From assembly GCA_903924405.1 (NCBI GenBank), contig CAIYBH010000373.1, forward strand, positions 62,001-126,000: a stretch of DNA of 64,000 bases, in the 5' to 3' direction. The notes under the pieces were generated by a model. That model was not told the DNA's origin. It ran no database searches and saw only the letters and a list, made by a program, of their open reading frames with translations. The position numbers and the translations under genes are program-made. The stretch comes from an uncultured Planctomycetaceae bacterium (GTDB lineage: Bacteria > Planctomycetota > Planctomycetia > Planctomycetales > Planctomycetaceae). Positions within the stretch are counted from its first letter, which is position 1, and each line of letters opens with the position of its first letter. This document shows positions 18,222-28,998 of the stretch, one piece after another.

Positions 18222-18754
18222 CACATATTCCTTCAGGCCAGGTCTTCCGCATTGTCCGGGATTTCGCTGCAAGATCTCACGAATGGAACCGCAATGCTGC
18301 ACCGCCACGTGACTTCGTACCGCGAAGTTGTACCGAACGACTTGTCGGACACTCAGGTGCCCGTGTCAAGCCTGCCTGCAGAACCGCCCCGAACGGCAGC
18401 CAAAGCCATTTTCAACCTCCCGCCGCCCCACACCAGCAAGCAGATCGCCAGTAAACCCAGCAAAAATAGTACCACCCCATAAAAGTCCGCCGAGTCAATC
18501 GGATTCCGCACATTCGCCGCCGGATTTTTCTGAATCAGAAAAATTTGCGGAATTTTCCAGAAAATAAGTTCTGTGCAGAAACAACCCGCCACCGTGTGTA
18601 GGCAATTTGGGTGTTTTTTTCTGGTTTTTTCAGCGAAGGTGTGTAGTTTGCAAGAACAGTGCCAGAATCCTGTCGACTCACAGCGATTTCTCGGTCTACC
18701 ATACCGGCAGCGTCAAAAAGTGTTTTCCAGAATACGGCGATTCGATTTCCCATC
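18222..18754. other. divergent intergenic region upstream of rpoN
   Basis: This 533-bp stretch separates the minus-strand phosphatase-family gene from rpoN. The right half is rich in A/T with runs such as TTTTTTCTGG, unlike the surrounding coding DNA, and contains an A/T-rich inverted repeat at 18524-18544. It should contain both promoters. No coding frame is convincing. Confidence 0.45.
18524..18544. promoter_or_regulatory. A/T-rich 21-bp inverted repeat
   Basis: ATTTTTCTGA and TCAGAAAAAT are perfect inverted 10-bp arms around a single A, 210 bp upstream of the rpoN start. It could be a regulator binding site or, on either strand, a weak terminator with a T-rich arm. Confidence 0.35.
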
Positions 18755-20281
<1,527 letters not shown>

Positions 20282-20709
20282 TTCCCGGACAGACTCGTTT
20301 TCAGCATCATCCCCTTAAAACACTTCTCTCTGGCTACCCCCGCCGATACACTCCTGTAAAGGGGCTGACAGTGACACCAGCTTCGCTCGGCCAGCCTTAC
20401 CTGGACCTGGCTCACGCAAGCGAGAGTTGTTCACCAGTCGTCAATCAGGCATCTCGAAACGCAAAAACCCAAACCGTCCGGCTGGGAATTTGTCAGAGGA
20501 CGCTTGTGACAGAGTTTCAGCCCCCGGTCTGACAACATCGCTCACATGCAGATGGTCGAACGTTCAGCAAGCAGGATGTCTCTCAGTCGTTGAATTTCCC
20601 TCCGAGTTTCGTCGGTCCTTCATGTTCCCCGCGCTGCAGGAAACCTGATGACAGGTCGTCACACCGGAAGGTGTCAGGCTGAGTGCAGGGCAGAAACGGA
20701 TCGTGCTCA
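20282..20709. other. gene-less stretch after rpoN
   Basis: No coding frame is convincing across 428 bp. I see no repeat or strong hairpin. It probably contains the promoter of the cytochrome gene at 20710. Confidence 0.4.
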
Positions 20710-21159
20710 ATGATGAAACTCTCAAGCCCACAAGGCCTCCTGATTCCGATTGTGGCAGGAATCGTGGCGATCGCCGCCTTTTGGCTCCTCACACCAGTGT
20801 CAGCCGTCTCCACATCTCAAAGTCCAGACACGACCGATGATCGCCTCAAGTCGGTCATGGAGACCAAGCTCAAGGGCGCTGACGCATTGCTGCGAGGCCT
20901 CGTTACGCAGGACTTCGAGGCTGTTCAGAAGGCCGCAGAATCCATGAAACTGCTCAGCCTTGACGCCCCGTCGCACTGGAAACGCAAGCCCGGGGACGAC
21001 GAAATCTACGAACATTTCCGGCTGGAATTCCAGCGACTCTGCGCCCGTATCGAAGAGGAAGCCGCCGAAAAACGACTGGCCGGGGCCGCATGGTTCCAGC
21101 AGCAACTCACAGCCAACTGCATCGCCTGCCACGATTACCTCCGTGACAAAGACCGATAG
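20710..21159 (+). CDS. cytochrome c'-like monohaem protein
   Basis: A 149-residue protein with an N-terminal signal or anchor helix (about residues 10-32) and one haem motif, C137-I-A-C140-H141, placed only eight residues from the C-terminus. That placement, after a helical region of about 100 residues, is the layout of cytochrome c' and related four-helix-bundle cytochromes, not of class I cytochrome c. It should be periplasmic or membrane-tethered. Such proteins bind small gases or act in electron transfer; the role here is unknown. Two adjacent ATG codons (20710, 20713) are both possible starts. Confidence 0.8.
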   Translation: MMKLSSPQGLLIPIVAGIVAIAAFWLLTPVSAVSTSQSPDTTDDRLKSVMETKLKGADALLRGLVTQDFEAVQKAAESMKLLSLDAPSHWKRKPGDDEIYEHFRLEFQRLCARIEEEAAEKRLAGAAWFQQQLTANCIACHDYLRDKDR

Positions 21160-21344
21160 TCGCCATCCTGTTCCCGCAACACAGAGGAACAGACAGATCG
21201 AATCGACCACAGTGTGGCAGCACGCAGCCACCCGCAACACCCGCGGTTGCGGAACGTACCGGCCCCCAACGCTGATCACCTCCGGGGATTCCTGCCGATC
21301 CAATCACTCGTTATTATCCATTTGATGGCGCGAAGGGAGTCCGT

Positions 21345-22112
21345 GTGTCGCTGGAGAAGGCCGATGCCATCGTTATTCGCCAGGTGGATTTCAGTGAATC
21401 CAGCCGCGTTATCACGTTTTTTAGCCGTGAATTCGGCAAATTCGGGGCCCTCGCCAAGGGTGCAAAACGTCTGAAAGGCCCGTTTGAGGCTGGGCTTGAC
21501 CTGCTTTCTGAATGTCGCGTAGTCTTCATTAGGAAGACTCACGGGACCCTGAATCTGCTCACGGAATCTCGCCTCATGGCCAGATTTCAGCCGCAGCAGC
21601 AGGGAATCTCTGACGGACTCAATCGACTGTACGCCGGGTATTACCTTGCGGAACTGCTGAATGGCCTGACGGAAGACTTTGATCCGGCACCTGAACTTTA
21701 CGAATTGACAACAGCCACGCTGAAGTCACTTTCCACGCCAGACTGCCAGACATCGTCCGTGATCATCCACTTCGAAATCTCTCTTCTCCAGCAGATTGGT
21801 CTCCTTCCAAACCTGTTTGAATGTGCTGTCTGCGGTTGTCCAGTCGAACAGAATGCGCGTTTTGTGCACTGGGTCAGCCAGGGCGGACTCCTGTGTCAGT
21901 CCTGCCGACGTGAAGAATACGCCGGCAGCACCGTGTCCACTGGTGCCATCGAGATACTGCGTCGTATGACGGAGAGCTCGGCGGAACTGGCCGGACGGAT
22001 TCGTCTCACAGGCTCTCAGGCCGAGGAATGCCATAAGCTGGCTGTGTCCGCGATTACCGGTGCTCTCGGTCGTCGCCCACAAACCCTGCGGTATCTGCAG
22101 TTCACGCCCTGA
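21345..22112 (+). CDS. recO: DNA repair protein RecO
   Basis: The 255-residue protein begins at a GTG (21345) preceded by GGGAG. The N-terminal OB fold contains 'ESSRVITFFSREFGKFGALAKGAKR', a standard RecO block, and the C-terminal domain carries a zinc site C160-x2-C163 and C184-x2-C187. RecO works with RecR to load RecA on SSB-coated single-stranded DNA and to anneal strands. It is the first gene of a tight run with two outer-membrane lipoproteins (35 bp and then 5 bp gaps). Confidence 0.94.
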   Translation: MSLEKADAIVIRQVDFSESSRVITFFSREFGKFGALAKGAKRLKGPFEAGLDLLSECRVVFIRKTHGTLNLLTESRLMARFQPQQQGISDGLNRLYAGYYLAELLNGLTEDFDPAPELYELTTATLKSLSTPDCQTSSVIIHFEISLLQQIGLLPNLFECAVCGCPVEQNARFVHWVSQGGLLCQSCRREEYAGSTVSTGAIEILRRMTESSAELAGRIRLTGSQAEECHKLAVSAITGALGRRPQTLRYLQFTP

Positions 22113-22147
22113 ACCATTCAGGGCACTGTTGTTTCCGGATCCGAACA

Positions 22148-23464
22148 ATGACTCAGCTATGGATGCGAAACTGCCGACGCGATTCGGTATCCATCCAACG
22201 ATCGAACCTGACGTTCGCTCGTTGCTGTGTCATCGCAGGTCTGATCACCCTGATGCTGGGTGGTTGTGCGCAGTCTTCGCGGCAGTCGAGTTCCGGCCTG
22301 TCCGGTATGTTCGGCGTTTCGAAGATTCGCAGCCGAATTGACCGTATGATGGGCAATGAAGACGAATCTCCGCTGGAAATGGGCCGCAGATTCTCGGCCG
22401 CCGAACGACGCGAAGTCGAAGTCTGTCGCCTGAGTTACGAGCGCGGACAGTACGAAGACGCCATCAAACGCTGTCGCAAAGCAGCAAAGAAATTCAAAGA
22501 ATCGTCACTGGGTGAAGAAGCCCAGTTCTATCTTGCCGAATCCTGGTATGCCCTCGGCCGCTACGCCAAAGCCCAGGATGGATATGATCAACTCTTCGCA
22601 GACTATCCCTCGACCCGTTACGTCGAACCGGCGACTCGTCGACTGTTTTCCATTGCCCAGACGTGGCTTGAAATCGCGGAACCCGCGGTGAAAAGCGAAA
22701 TTCGCACCGTCAGCGCCGAACGAATCGTTGAATCAAAATCCGAGGAGAAGCCGAGCGATCCGACACTCCGAGTTCGCATTCTGCCGAACTTCCATGATCG
22801 CTCTCGCCCCATTTTCGATACTCAGGGACGCGCCCTGCAGTGCCTCAAGGCAATCTGGATGAACGATCCCACAGGCCCGCTTGCCGATGATTCTCTGATG
22901 CTGACCGCAGCACACTATCAGAGACATCTCAATTATGTTGAAGCCGATCGATACTACGAAATTCTGCGGGAAGAGTATCCCGACAGTCGGCATCTTGAGT
23001 CCGCCTTCGTACTCGGGGCCCACGTGAAGCAGATGAGCTACCAGGGGCCATACTATGAAGGCGAAGACCTTGTGGGTGCTCGACGCCTGAAAGAGCAATC
23101 CCGGCAGCTGTTCCCGGCGTCTCAACATCAGGCTCAGTTGCGTGAAGATCTCGACGCACTCTACCTGCAGGAAGCCGAACGCCTGTGGGCAATGGTTGAA
23201 TACTATCGCATGAAGAATCGCCCGCGGGCCATCGCGATCGCCTGTGTCAAACTCGTCTCCGAATTCCCTGACACCGGCTATGCCGCAGAGGCACGTCGAA
23301 TCCTGCGCAGCATCGATCGCAAAGAACTCGCCGGACTTCCGGAAGTCACCGAATTCCTCGATTCACTGCCAAAGTCAGCCCCAGCCCCTGTCCCCGAAAA
23401 TCGCTCCGGATCACCGGTCAAATCGGTCAGTCAGCCGGCAAACGCCGGACGCGCCAGATTGTAA
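22148..23464 (+). CDS. BamD-like TPR outer-membrane assembly lipoprotein
   Basis: This 438-residue protein has a long n-region, a hydrophobic segment and lipobox G38-G39-C40. TPR-like helical repeats follow: 'YERGQYEDAIKRCRKAAKKF', 'AQFYLAESWYALGRYAKAQDGYDQLFADYPSTRY' in pieces, and later 'ADRYYEILREEYPDSRHLESAFVLG' and 'VKLVSEFPDTGYAAEARRIL', the repeating 'FPxSxYxxxA' signature of BamD. It is longer than E. coli BamD (about 245 residues), with an inserted middle region and a Pro-rich tail. It likely helps outer-membrane protein insertion. An LptE-like gene starts 5 bp after its stop. Confidence 0.82.
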   Translation: MTQLWMRNCRRDSVSIQRSNLTFARCCVIAGLITLMLGGCAQSSRQSSSGLSGMFGVSKIRSRIDRMMGNEDESPLEMGRRFSAAERREVEVCRLSYERGQYEDAIKRCRKAAKKFKESSLGEEAQFYLAESWYALGRYAKAQDGYDQLFADYPSTRYVEPATRRLFSIAQTWLEIAEPAVKSEIRTVSAERIVESKSEEKPSDPTLRVRILPNFHDRSRPIFDTQGRALQCLKAIWMNDPTGPLADDSLMLTAAHYQRHLNYVEADRYYEILREEYPDSRHLESAFVLGAHVKQMSYQGPYYEGEDLVGARRLKEQSRQLFPASQHQAQLREDLDALYLQEAERLWAMVEYYRMKNRPRAIAIACVKLVSEFPDTGYAAEARRILRSIDRKELAGLPEVTEFLDSLPKSAPAPVPENRSGSPVKSVSQPANAGRARL

Positions 23465-23469
23465 TCGTC

Positions 23470-23985
23470 ATGCATCGCCGCTGCTCACTCCTGCTCCTGC
23501 TCTGCGTCACTGTGCTCAGTGGCTGCGGTTACATGCTGGGCGGTCAGGCTGTACAGGGCGTACGCAGCGTGCATGTTGCAGTCTTCGAATCCCAGTCTTT
23601 TCGTCGCAATACCGATTACCTGCTGACTGAAGCCGTCCAGAAGGAAGTCCGGAATCGAGGCCTCTACCGCCTCGAAGAGGCCGACATCGCCGATACCATT
23701 CTGCGAGGTCGAATTGTGGATATCCGAAAATCTCCACTCAGCGAAACTCGGTTTGATGACCCCCGTGAACTGCAACTGACTGTCGGAGCAGAGATCACAT
23801 GGCTGGATCGACGAAGCGGACAGATTCTGAGTCAGAAAACATTTCCCATCGGGAATGAACTGACGCCGCAGATCAGCAGCGTTACCTTCGCGCCGGAAGT
23901 CGGACAGTCCCTGGCAACAGCTCAGCAGGAAGCGGCCAGTCGACTTGCGGCCAGCATTGTCGACCTCATGGAAGTCCCCTGGTAA
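23470..23985 (+). CDS. LptE-like LPS-assembly lipoprotein
   Basis: A 171-residue lipoprotein with lipobox L16-S17-G18-C19 followed by 'GYMLGG', the usual opening of LptE. The sequence 'VAVFESQSFRRNTDYLLTEAVQKEVRNR' and 'AEITWLDRRSGQIL' match the LptE alpha/beta layout. LptE plugs the LptD barrel that delivers lipopolysaccharide to the outer leaflet. Together with the BamD-like gene 5 bp upstream it supports a true outer membrane in this organism. The stop overlaps a small hairpin. Confidence 0.85.
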   Translation: MHRRCSLLLLLCVTVLSGCGYMLGGQAVQGVRSVHVAVFESQSFRRNTDYLLTEAVQKEVRNRGLYRLEEADIADTILRGRIVDIRKSPLSETRFDDPRELQLTVGAEITWLDRRSGQILSQKTFPIGNELTPQISSVTFAPEVGQSLATAQQEAASRLAASIVDLMEVPW

Positions 23986-24002
23986 CCGCATTCCCATGCG
24001 GT
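23985..24002. terminator. hairpin between lptE-like gene and pxpA
   Basis: ACCGCAT and ATGCGGT form a 7-bp stem with a TCCC loop, starting on the last base of the lptE-like stop codon and 38 bp before the convergent pxpA stop. It has no T-tract. Confidence 0.4.
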
Positions 24003-24039
24003 CCAATCCAGCCTGTGATTCATGTCGGGGACCAGCCAA

Positions 24040-24882
24040 TCAGAGCCCTGAGGAATCCTGCCACTTCTGGTCACCTGCAGCGTTGTGCTCCCCACCCAAT
24101 GCGTCGGGCATTCCGGTCCCGATTGGCCCTCGGCGACGTATCAGGATGCCCGCCTCGTTCAGCGTGCGATGAATCGCCTCCAGCAACATCACGGCTTCAC
24201 TCGTGTCGCTGTGCACACAGACCGTTTCCGGTTGTACCGCCAGACGGCCACCTTCAACGGTTAACACCGTTCGCGTCCGCAGGATCGAAAGCAGACGGGC
24301 TGACGCCGTGTCAGCACAATGAATCACGGCCTCTGGATGACTCCGAGGCAGCAGTGTCCCTGTCTGTGAGTACTGCCGATCCGCGAAAACCTCATGACAG
24401 ACCGCCAACCCGGCGGCCGCCGCACGGCTCAGCAGGCAACAGCCGGACAATCCCATCACAACAGCCCCGGGCACAGTTTCACCAATCACCTCAATCAGCA
24501 GATCAGACAAGGCCGGCGAGCTGGCCGCAGAGTTGTACAGGGCTCCGTGAGGCTTCACATGGGCGAGGGGCAGCCCAACGGCATTCGCGGCCTGTAAAGC
24601 CAACTGCAACTGCTGACGCAGACTGGCCCGCAGTTCGCCGGCCGGCAGATCCATGTCTCGCCGCCCAAAACCCTCTCGGTCAGGCCACGAGGGATGGGCT
24701 CCGAATCCAACATTGTGGAGACGACACAGCTCAGCAGTCCGTATCAGCCGGAAAAGGTCTCCTGCATGGCCACCACAGGCAACATTGGCCGACGTGATCA
24801 GCGGCATCAGTCGGGCATCGAGAAGTTCTCCAGCCTTACCTTCAACTTCACCCAGATCACAATTGAGATCAACAGTGATCAT
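24040..24882 (-). CDS. pxpA: 5-oxoprolinase subunit A (LamB/YcsF family)
   Basis: The 280-residue product from ATG 24882 begins with 'DLNCDLGE', the family signature, and continues with 'ITSANVACGGHAGD', 'GAHPSWPDREGFGRR', 'VKPHGALYN' and 'EVFADRQYSQTGTLLPR'. PxpA acts with PxpB and PxpC to open 5-oxoproline to glutamate using ATP. No pxpB or pxpC gene is nearby. Its ATG overlaps the stop of the upstream PLP-enzyme gene by 4 bp (ATGA), so translation is probably coupled. Confidence 0.93.
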   Translation of the reverse strand: MITVDLNCDLGEVEGKAGELLDARLMPLITSANVACGGHAGDLFRLIRTAELCRLHNVGFGAHPSWPDREGFGRRDMDLPAGELRASLRQQLQLALQAANAVGLPLAHVKPHGALYNSAASSPALSDLLIEVIGETVPGAVVMGLSGCCLLSRAAAAGLAVCHEVFADRQYSQTGTLLPRSHPEAVIHCADTASARLLSILRTRTVLTVEGGRLAVQPETVCVHSDTSEAVMLLEAIHRTLNEAGILIRRRGPIGTGMPDALGGEHNAAGDQKWQDSSGL

Positions 24883-26360
24883 GGCTGCAGTGCATCGGAA
24901 AATCGTTTCCACAACACTTCCAGCGGCTCTGTTCCCACACTGATGCGCAGTAACCAGCGCGACACGCCGTATCGCTCAACTTCGTCCAGCTCTGTGTAAT
25001 GCGCCAGCAGTGTGTAGGGGCAACACAAGGTGAAACTGGTCCCCAGATTCGGTCCTTTGCAAACCTGCAGGCGATCAAACACGATTGGAGTTCTTGAAGG
25101 CGCATCGCGCAGCACAATCGACAGCAGTCCGCCACGCCCCGACGGCTGCTTTCCACCAACCGTCGGTATTTCAGAACCAGCTTCCGGATAGTGAACCCGT
25201 TCTACAGCCGGATGCTGCCGAAGTCGCTCAACCAACTGCTCTGCGTTATTGTTGATCACAGTGACTCGCTCGCGAACATCCCGCGAATTCTTCTCCAGCA
25301 CCTCGACATCAGCATCACACAATTGCTCTTCAAATTCGGCCCGCAGGGCCACACGAAGTTCTGCAGCTCGCACACTGTCAGGATTCAGACGTGCACTTCC
25401 GGCCAGCACATCTCCCTGCCCACTGAAGTACTTGGTCAGGCTGGTCACTACGACATCAGCAAATCGAAGCGGATTCTCGTTGATAATCGCTGCCAGAGTA
25501 TCGTCAACCACCAGCAGAAAGCCATACTCGTCCGCCAGCTTGCGCAACCCCGCCAGATCCGGAGTCGTCAGCAGTGGATTGGTTGGCGTCTCGCAGAAGA
25601 CCGCACACACAGGCTCCCGCTGTGCGATCCCCCGCAGCTGCTCCAGATCCCGACTGTCCCCCATAGGCAGAAATTTCCATGCCGACGGTGCGAAACGCTG
25701 CTGAATCTTCAACGTATCAACGTAGGGAAATCCAAACTGCAGAGTCGGTCGAATTCCATCCAGCCGGCGAATCGCCCGCCAGACACACGCAATCGCTGCC
25801 ATGCCGCTGGGAAAAAGCCAGACATCGTTCGCTTCACATCCTCCGAACTCCGCCACCCGCTGCCGAAGAGTGCCCCTCAGCGCGGACTCAGTGATCTCGG
25901 CAGGCTGTCCTGCCAGTAGTCTTTCGGCCGCTCGCGAACTCACAATCTCTCCGGCGTGCTGCCAGTACTCCTTCAGCTTCGGAAAGTCCTCAGCCGACGT
26001 TTCCACCGCCACGGCCTGCGTCCCGGGAAGCACAATCTGCCGCAGCACCTGACCACCCCGGTGCAGCACATGCCGGACGGCTCGAGCCGCACTGGAGGCC
26101 GACGGAAAGATCAGTCCATGAGCTCCCGCCCCAAGCACCCGAGCACACAACTGACGCACCAGCGGATGCAGACAAAACCGCGGATAGGCAGCCTGTAGTC
26201 GCCCAACGACCTCAGGATCCCCCTCCTCATAACGCACGTTGTGTTCCCACAATGGCAGACACGCTGATGCCGCATGCACTGAATCCGGCATAGGAGCACC
26301 TAACTCATGCGCCTGCCAGCGGGGTGAGATCAACAGATTGCGAGGCTCATTCGTCGACAT
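24879..26360 (-). CDS. cystathionine gamma-synthase-like PLP enzyme
   Basis: A 493-residue fold-type I PLP enzyme of the Cys/Met metabolism family. The phosphate-binding loop is at S185-G186-M187, 'FCETPTNPLL' at 255-264 matches the family's ExPxNP motif, Asp286 sits in 'VVDDTLA' to bind the pyridine nitrogen, and Lys310 in 'TSLTKYFSG' is the Schiff-base lysine. The N-terminal 100 or so residues are longer than in MetB and contain a second small-domain-like piece. It could be a cystathionine gamma-synthase or a related lyase. The overlap with pxpA hints at a link with glutathione or gamma-glutamyl-cysteine turnover. Confidence 0.82.
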   Translation of the reverse strand: MSTNEPRNLLISPRWQAHELGAPMPDSVHAASACLPLWEHNVRYEEGDPEVVGRLQAAYPRFCLHPLVRQLCARVLGAGAHGLIFPSASSAARAVRHVLHRGGQVLRQIVLPGTQAVAVETSAEDFPKLKEYWQHAGEIVSSRAAERLLAGQPAEITESALRGTLRQRVAEFGGCEANDVWLFPSGMAAIACVWRAIRRLDGIRPTLQFGFPYVDTLKIQQRFAPSAWKFLPMGDSRDLEQLRGIAQREPVCAVFCETPTNPLLTTPDLAGLRKLADEYGFLLVVDDTLAAIINENPLRFADVVVTSLTKYFSGQGDVLAGSARLNPDSVRAAELRVALRAEFEEQLCDADVEVLEKNSRDVRERVTVINNNAEQLVERLRQHPAVERVHYPEAGSEIPTVGGKQPSGRGGLLSIVLRDAPSRTPIVFDRLQVCKGPNLGTSFTLCCPYTLLAHYTELDEVERYGVSRWLLRISVGTEPLEVLWKRFSDALQP

Positions 26361-26505
26361 ATAACATCACACTTCACACAAATCACACACGCGTTTTCCA
26401 GCCGGGATCGCGCAGCAGTTACCCGTTAAGGATACGCAGAAACATTCGCATACTCAGTTTTCGAGGCGACGTTGCAGTTCGGAAAGTCTGATTCCTGTTC
26501 GACGC

Positions 26506-28365
26506 TCAATCTTCAAACGGATTCAGACGCCAGCCACCGACCGCATACAGATAGGGCGCGATGGGTTCCGGAAGCTCCAGGCCCACGAGAGGATGAGTCC
26601 AGCGTGCCGCACCTCTCAAACCATCAGATGCATCATCTATCTGCCACGACTCCTGCACGATCGGCTGCGAAGCTGTCGAGCGCATCATGCCCAGGGCGAT
26701 CAGTGAAAATCGGCGCACGATCGCGCGTTCGGGATTGGGCGAGGATCGGTCCTGGATACGCTCATGAAACCGCGCCGCAAGCGCTGGATCCGGCACCTTC
26801 TCGTGCAGCAACCCCAGCGCCCACATCGAAGCCCCGCGCCGCTCCTGTGGTCCCGGAACCCCCTTGCTGAAATTCTTCGCGAGCGTCTCTTCAATTTCCC
26901 GCACACGCATAATTCCGAGGTACTGAAACAAAAATGCCTGCTTCAGACCATGTTCACGTCCCTCTTCCGCAGGATCTGACAGCCGTGCCTCCGCGTCCAG
27001 CGCCCCCTTCAACACTAGTTCCCGCACCGCAATGTCCGGAAACAGATGTATGAGCCACCCAGCAGAGACCATCACTTCATTTCGAGGGTAATTCAGCAGT
27101 TCCACACATTGTGCAGAAAACGCAGAGGCGCGCAATTGCCCCAGCAGGATCAAACACTGCTCAATCCCCTGCCAGTCCGGCGACTCAGGCTTCAAACTGT
27201 CCGCACACAGACCAATGATCTGATCTTTGAGTTCCGTTTTCTCAATCGCAACGAGTCGCAATTGCTGTCGCGCCACATTGCGCACCTGAATGTGAATGTC
27301 ACTCAACTGCTGATGCAGCCAGTTGACTCGCTGAGCGTCCGGAAACTGTCGCATGACCCGCGCCGCTGTCATTCGCACCACCGCATCGTTGTGCCTGCGC
27401 CCGTTGTCCAGTAATGGCTGCAGCAACTGCGAATTCTGGCGATATACCACCTGCCATGCAGCAGACGCGACTGCATCTTCAGGGTCACTGCACAACTGAA
27501 CGGCTGTTTCCAGTCCCTTCGGGTCCTGGCTATCCAGAAACGCCACTCCAATCAATCGTTCCGTCTCACTTCTCTGCAGTAATCCCGCCGCCTGCACTGT
27601 GGACTCGGCTGGATTCAGGCGTGCAGACGCAGCAGCCGCAGACATGCGTTTGAGATAGTCCATCGTGCTGTCGGTCGCCATCTTCTGCAATTGTGCAGCA
27701 GATTCTGTGTCATTCAAAGCCGCCAGACCTTCACACGCCAGCCGCACGGCCGTTGCAGATTCCGGCAATGAGGCGATACGTTTTCTCCAGAGCTCCCTGG
27801 CGGGTGCATACTTCCATGACGCCAGCGATGATTCCAGAATGACGCGCTCAGTATCCGCTGCCGTCGCCGTATAGGCGAGCAGTTCCGGGGCGAGCGTTTT
27901 CAGGTTTCCAGCGGCAATCGCCAGAGCACAGGCCGCACGCACTCGTGCGCTGCGGGTCGTGGTCAGGACAGACTTCAGAACACTTTCCGCTGATGAGATA
28001 TCGCTCAGCTTTTCCTGAGCAAATCGATACAGCTGTAGAGCCGCAACCTCGATCACCTCAGGATCCGTCGACTCTCCCAGAACACGCACACACATCGGGA
28101 CGTAGTCCTGCCCCAGTTCGTAAATCCGAATCGGGTCAGAAATAAACGGTTCATAGTTCATACGATGCGGCAATTTGCGAAATCGTACGATGTCAGGAAT
28201 CTGGATCGGTCCCTGAAAGAATCCCGCAGGTGAAAAGTCCTGAGTCGGCCCGGCGAGGTCACTGAGTACCTGATCGTCGTCCTGTGCGCGAACTTCCGTC
28301 AACCGGCCACAGGGCCCCAGCAAAGCCAGAAGAATCGCCAGTGTAGAAAAAACGGCTTTCGCCAT
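26506..28365 (-). CDS. secreted HEAT-repeat protein
   Basis: From ATG 28365 the protein is 619 residues with a signal peptide (core about residues 5-18). The mature region is built of helical pairs of HEAT type, rich in Ala, Leu and Arg ('SARVRAACALAIAAGNLKTLAPELLAYT', 'DAVVRMTAARVMRQFPDAQRV' in pieces). Such proteins act as binding scaffolds. No catalytic motif is seen. A longer frame to 28458 is open, but its start would bury the signal peptide. It stands alone between the PLP enzyme and the Rpn gene. Confidence 0.8.
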   Translation of the reverse strand: MAKAVFSTLAILLALLGPCGRLTEVRAQDDDQVLSDLAGPTQDFSPAGFFQGPIQIPDIVRFRKLPHRMNYEPFISDPIRIYELGQDYVPMCVRVLGESTDPEVIEVAALQLYRFAQEKLSDISSAESVLKSVLTTTRSARVRAACALAIAAGNLKTLAPELLAYTATAADTERVILESSLASWKYAPARELWRKRIASLPESATAVRLACEGLAALNDTESAAQLQKMATDSTMDYLKRMSAAAASARLNPAESTVQAAGLLQRSETERLIGVAFLDSQDPKGLETAVQLCSDPEDAVASAAWQVVYRQNSQLLQPLLDNGRRHNDAVVRMTAARVMRQFPDAQRVNWLHQQLSDIHIQVRNVARQQLRLVAIEKTELKDQIIGLCADSLKPESPDWQGIEQCLILLGQLRASAFSAQCVELLNYPRNEVMVSAGWLIHLFPDIAVRELVLKGALDAEARLSDPAEEGREHGLKQAFLFQYLGIMRVREIEETLAKNFSKGVPGPQERRGASMWALGLLHEKVPDPALAARFHERIQDRSSPNPERAIVRRFSLIALGMMRSTASQPIVQESWQIDDASDGLRGAARWTHPLVGLELPEPIAPYLYAVGGWRLNPFED

Positions 28366-28998
28366 AAAACAGACTCTCTCGGCTGGAAAACACAGACGTA
28401 GCTCGCTTCGAGAATCCGAAGCGTCTTCATAACCAATCGACCAACGAACGACTGGCAACTTTCAATGGACAGCCGGCTACCGGCTCATCCCCGCGTTCGG
28501 GGATCCTGCCATAGTTTCCTCAAAATCCAGCCGTATGTCATGCGAATCGCGTTCTTTTTCAGAGCGATTTCAGCAGAGCGTGGCGGGAAGTTGTCCGAGC
28601 CTGATTTGAGTCAGCACTCCCGATCGCAGTTGATGGCCACACATCGCCACGCAGACGCCACGAAATTCGGGTTCTGTTAACGAGGCCGTTTCGATCGGTC
28701 GCCGATTTGCCTGAGACAACGGTCGAACACGCTTCCGGAAACAGCAGAACGTCTGTGCGGACTGACCGTCATCCGTTACGTGGGTGTGCGTGAAGTGCAG
28801 AGGGACTTCGATGTTTCGGCTTCGGGATGGCCGTGTGGCGCAGGTTTAGTTGAAAAAATTCCGGATTTTCCAGGTTTCTGCGGCGTTTTCTGTGTCGTCG
28901 GCTCAATGTCCTAGGTAGATAAATACATCACACACAAACGAATTATTCTTCACAATGACTGTAGCGTGTCGTTTGATAACGCTTTTGGTGGAACGGTT
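28366..28998. other. gene-less stretch upstream of the Rpn gene
   Basis: This 633-bp region separates divergent genes. It contains a hairpin ATCCCC-loop-GGGGAT at 28487-28504 and a 13-bp sequence (TCGCCGATTTGCC, 28699-28711) that recurs after the Rpn gene. The last 150 bp are A/T-rich compared with the flanks. No coding frame is convincing. Confidence 0.45.

Noticed and set aside
28481-28506. CRISPR-repeat-like hairpin (CGGCTCATCCCCGCG..CGGGGAT)
   Set aside because: It resembles a type I-E repeat half, but it is a single copy with no spacers or cas genes.
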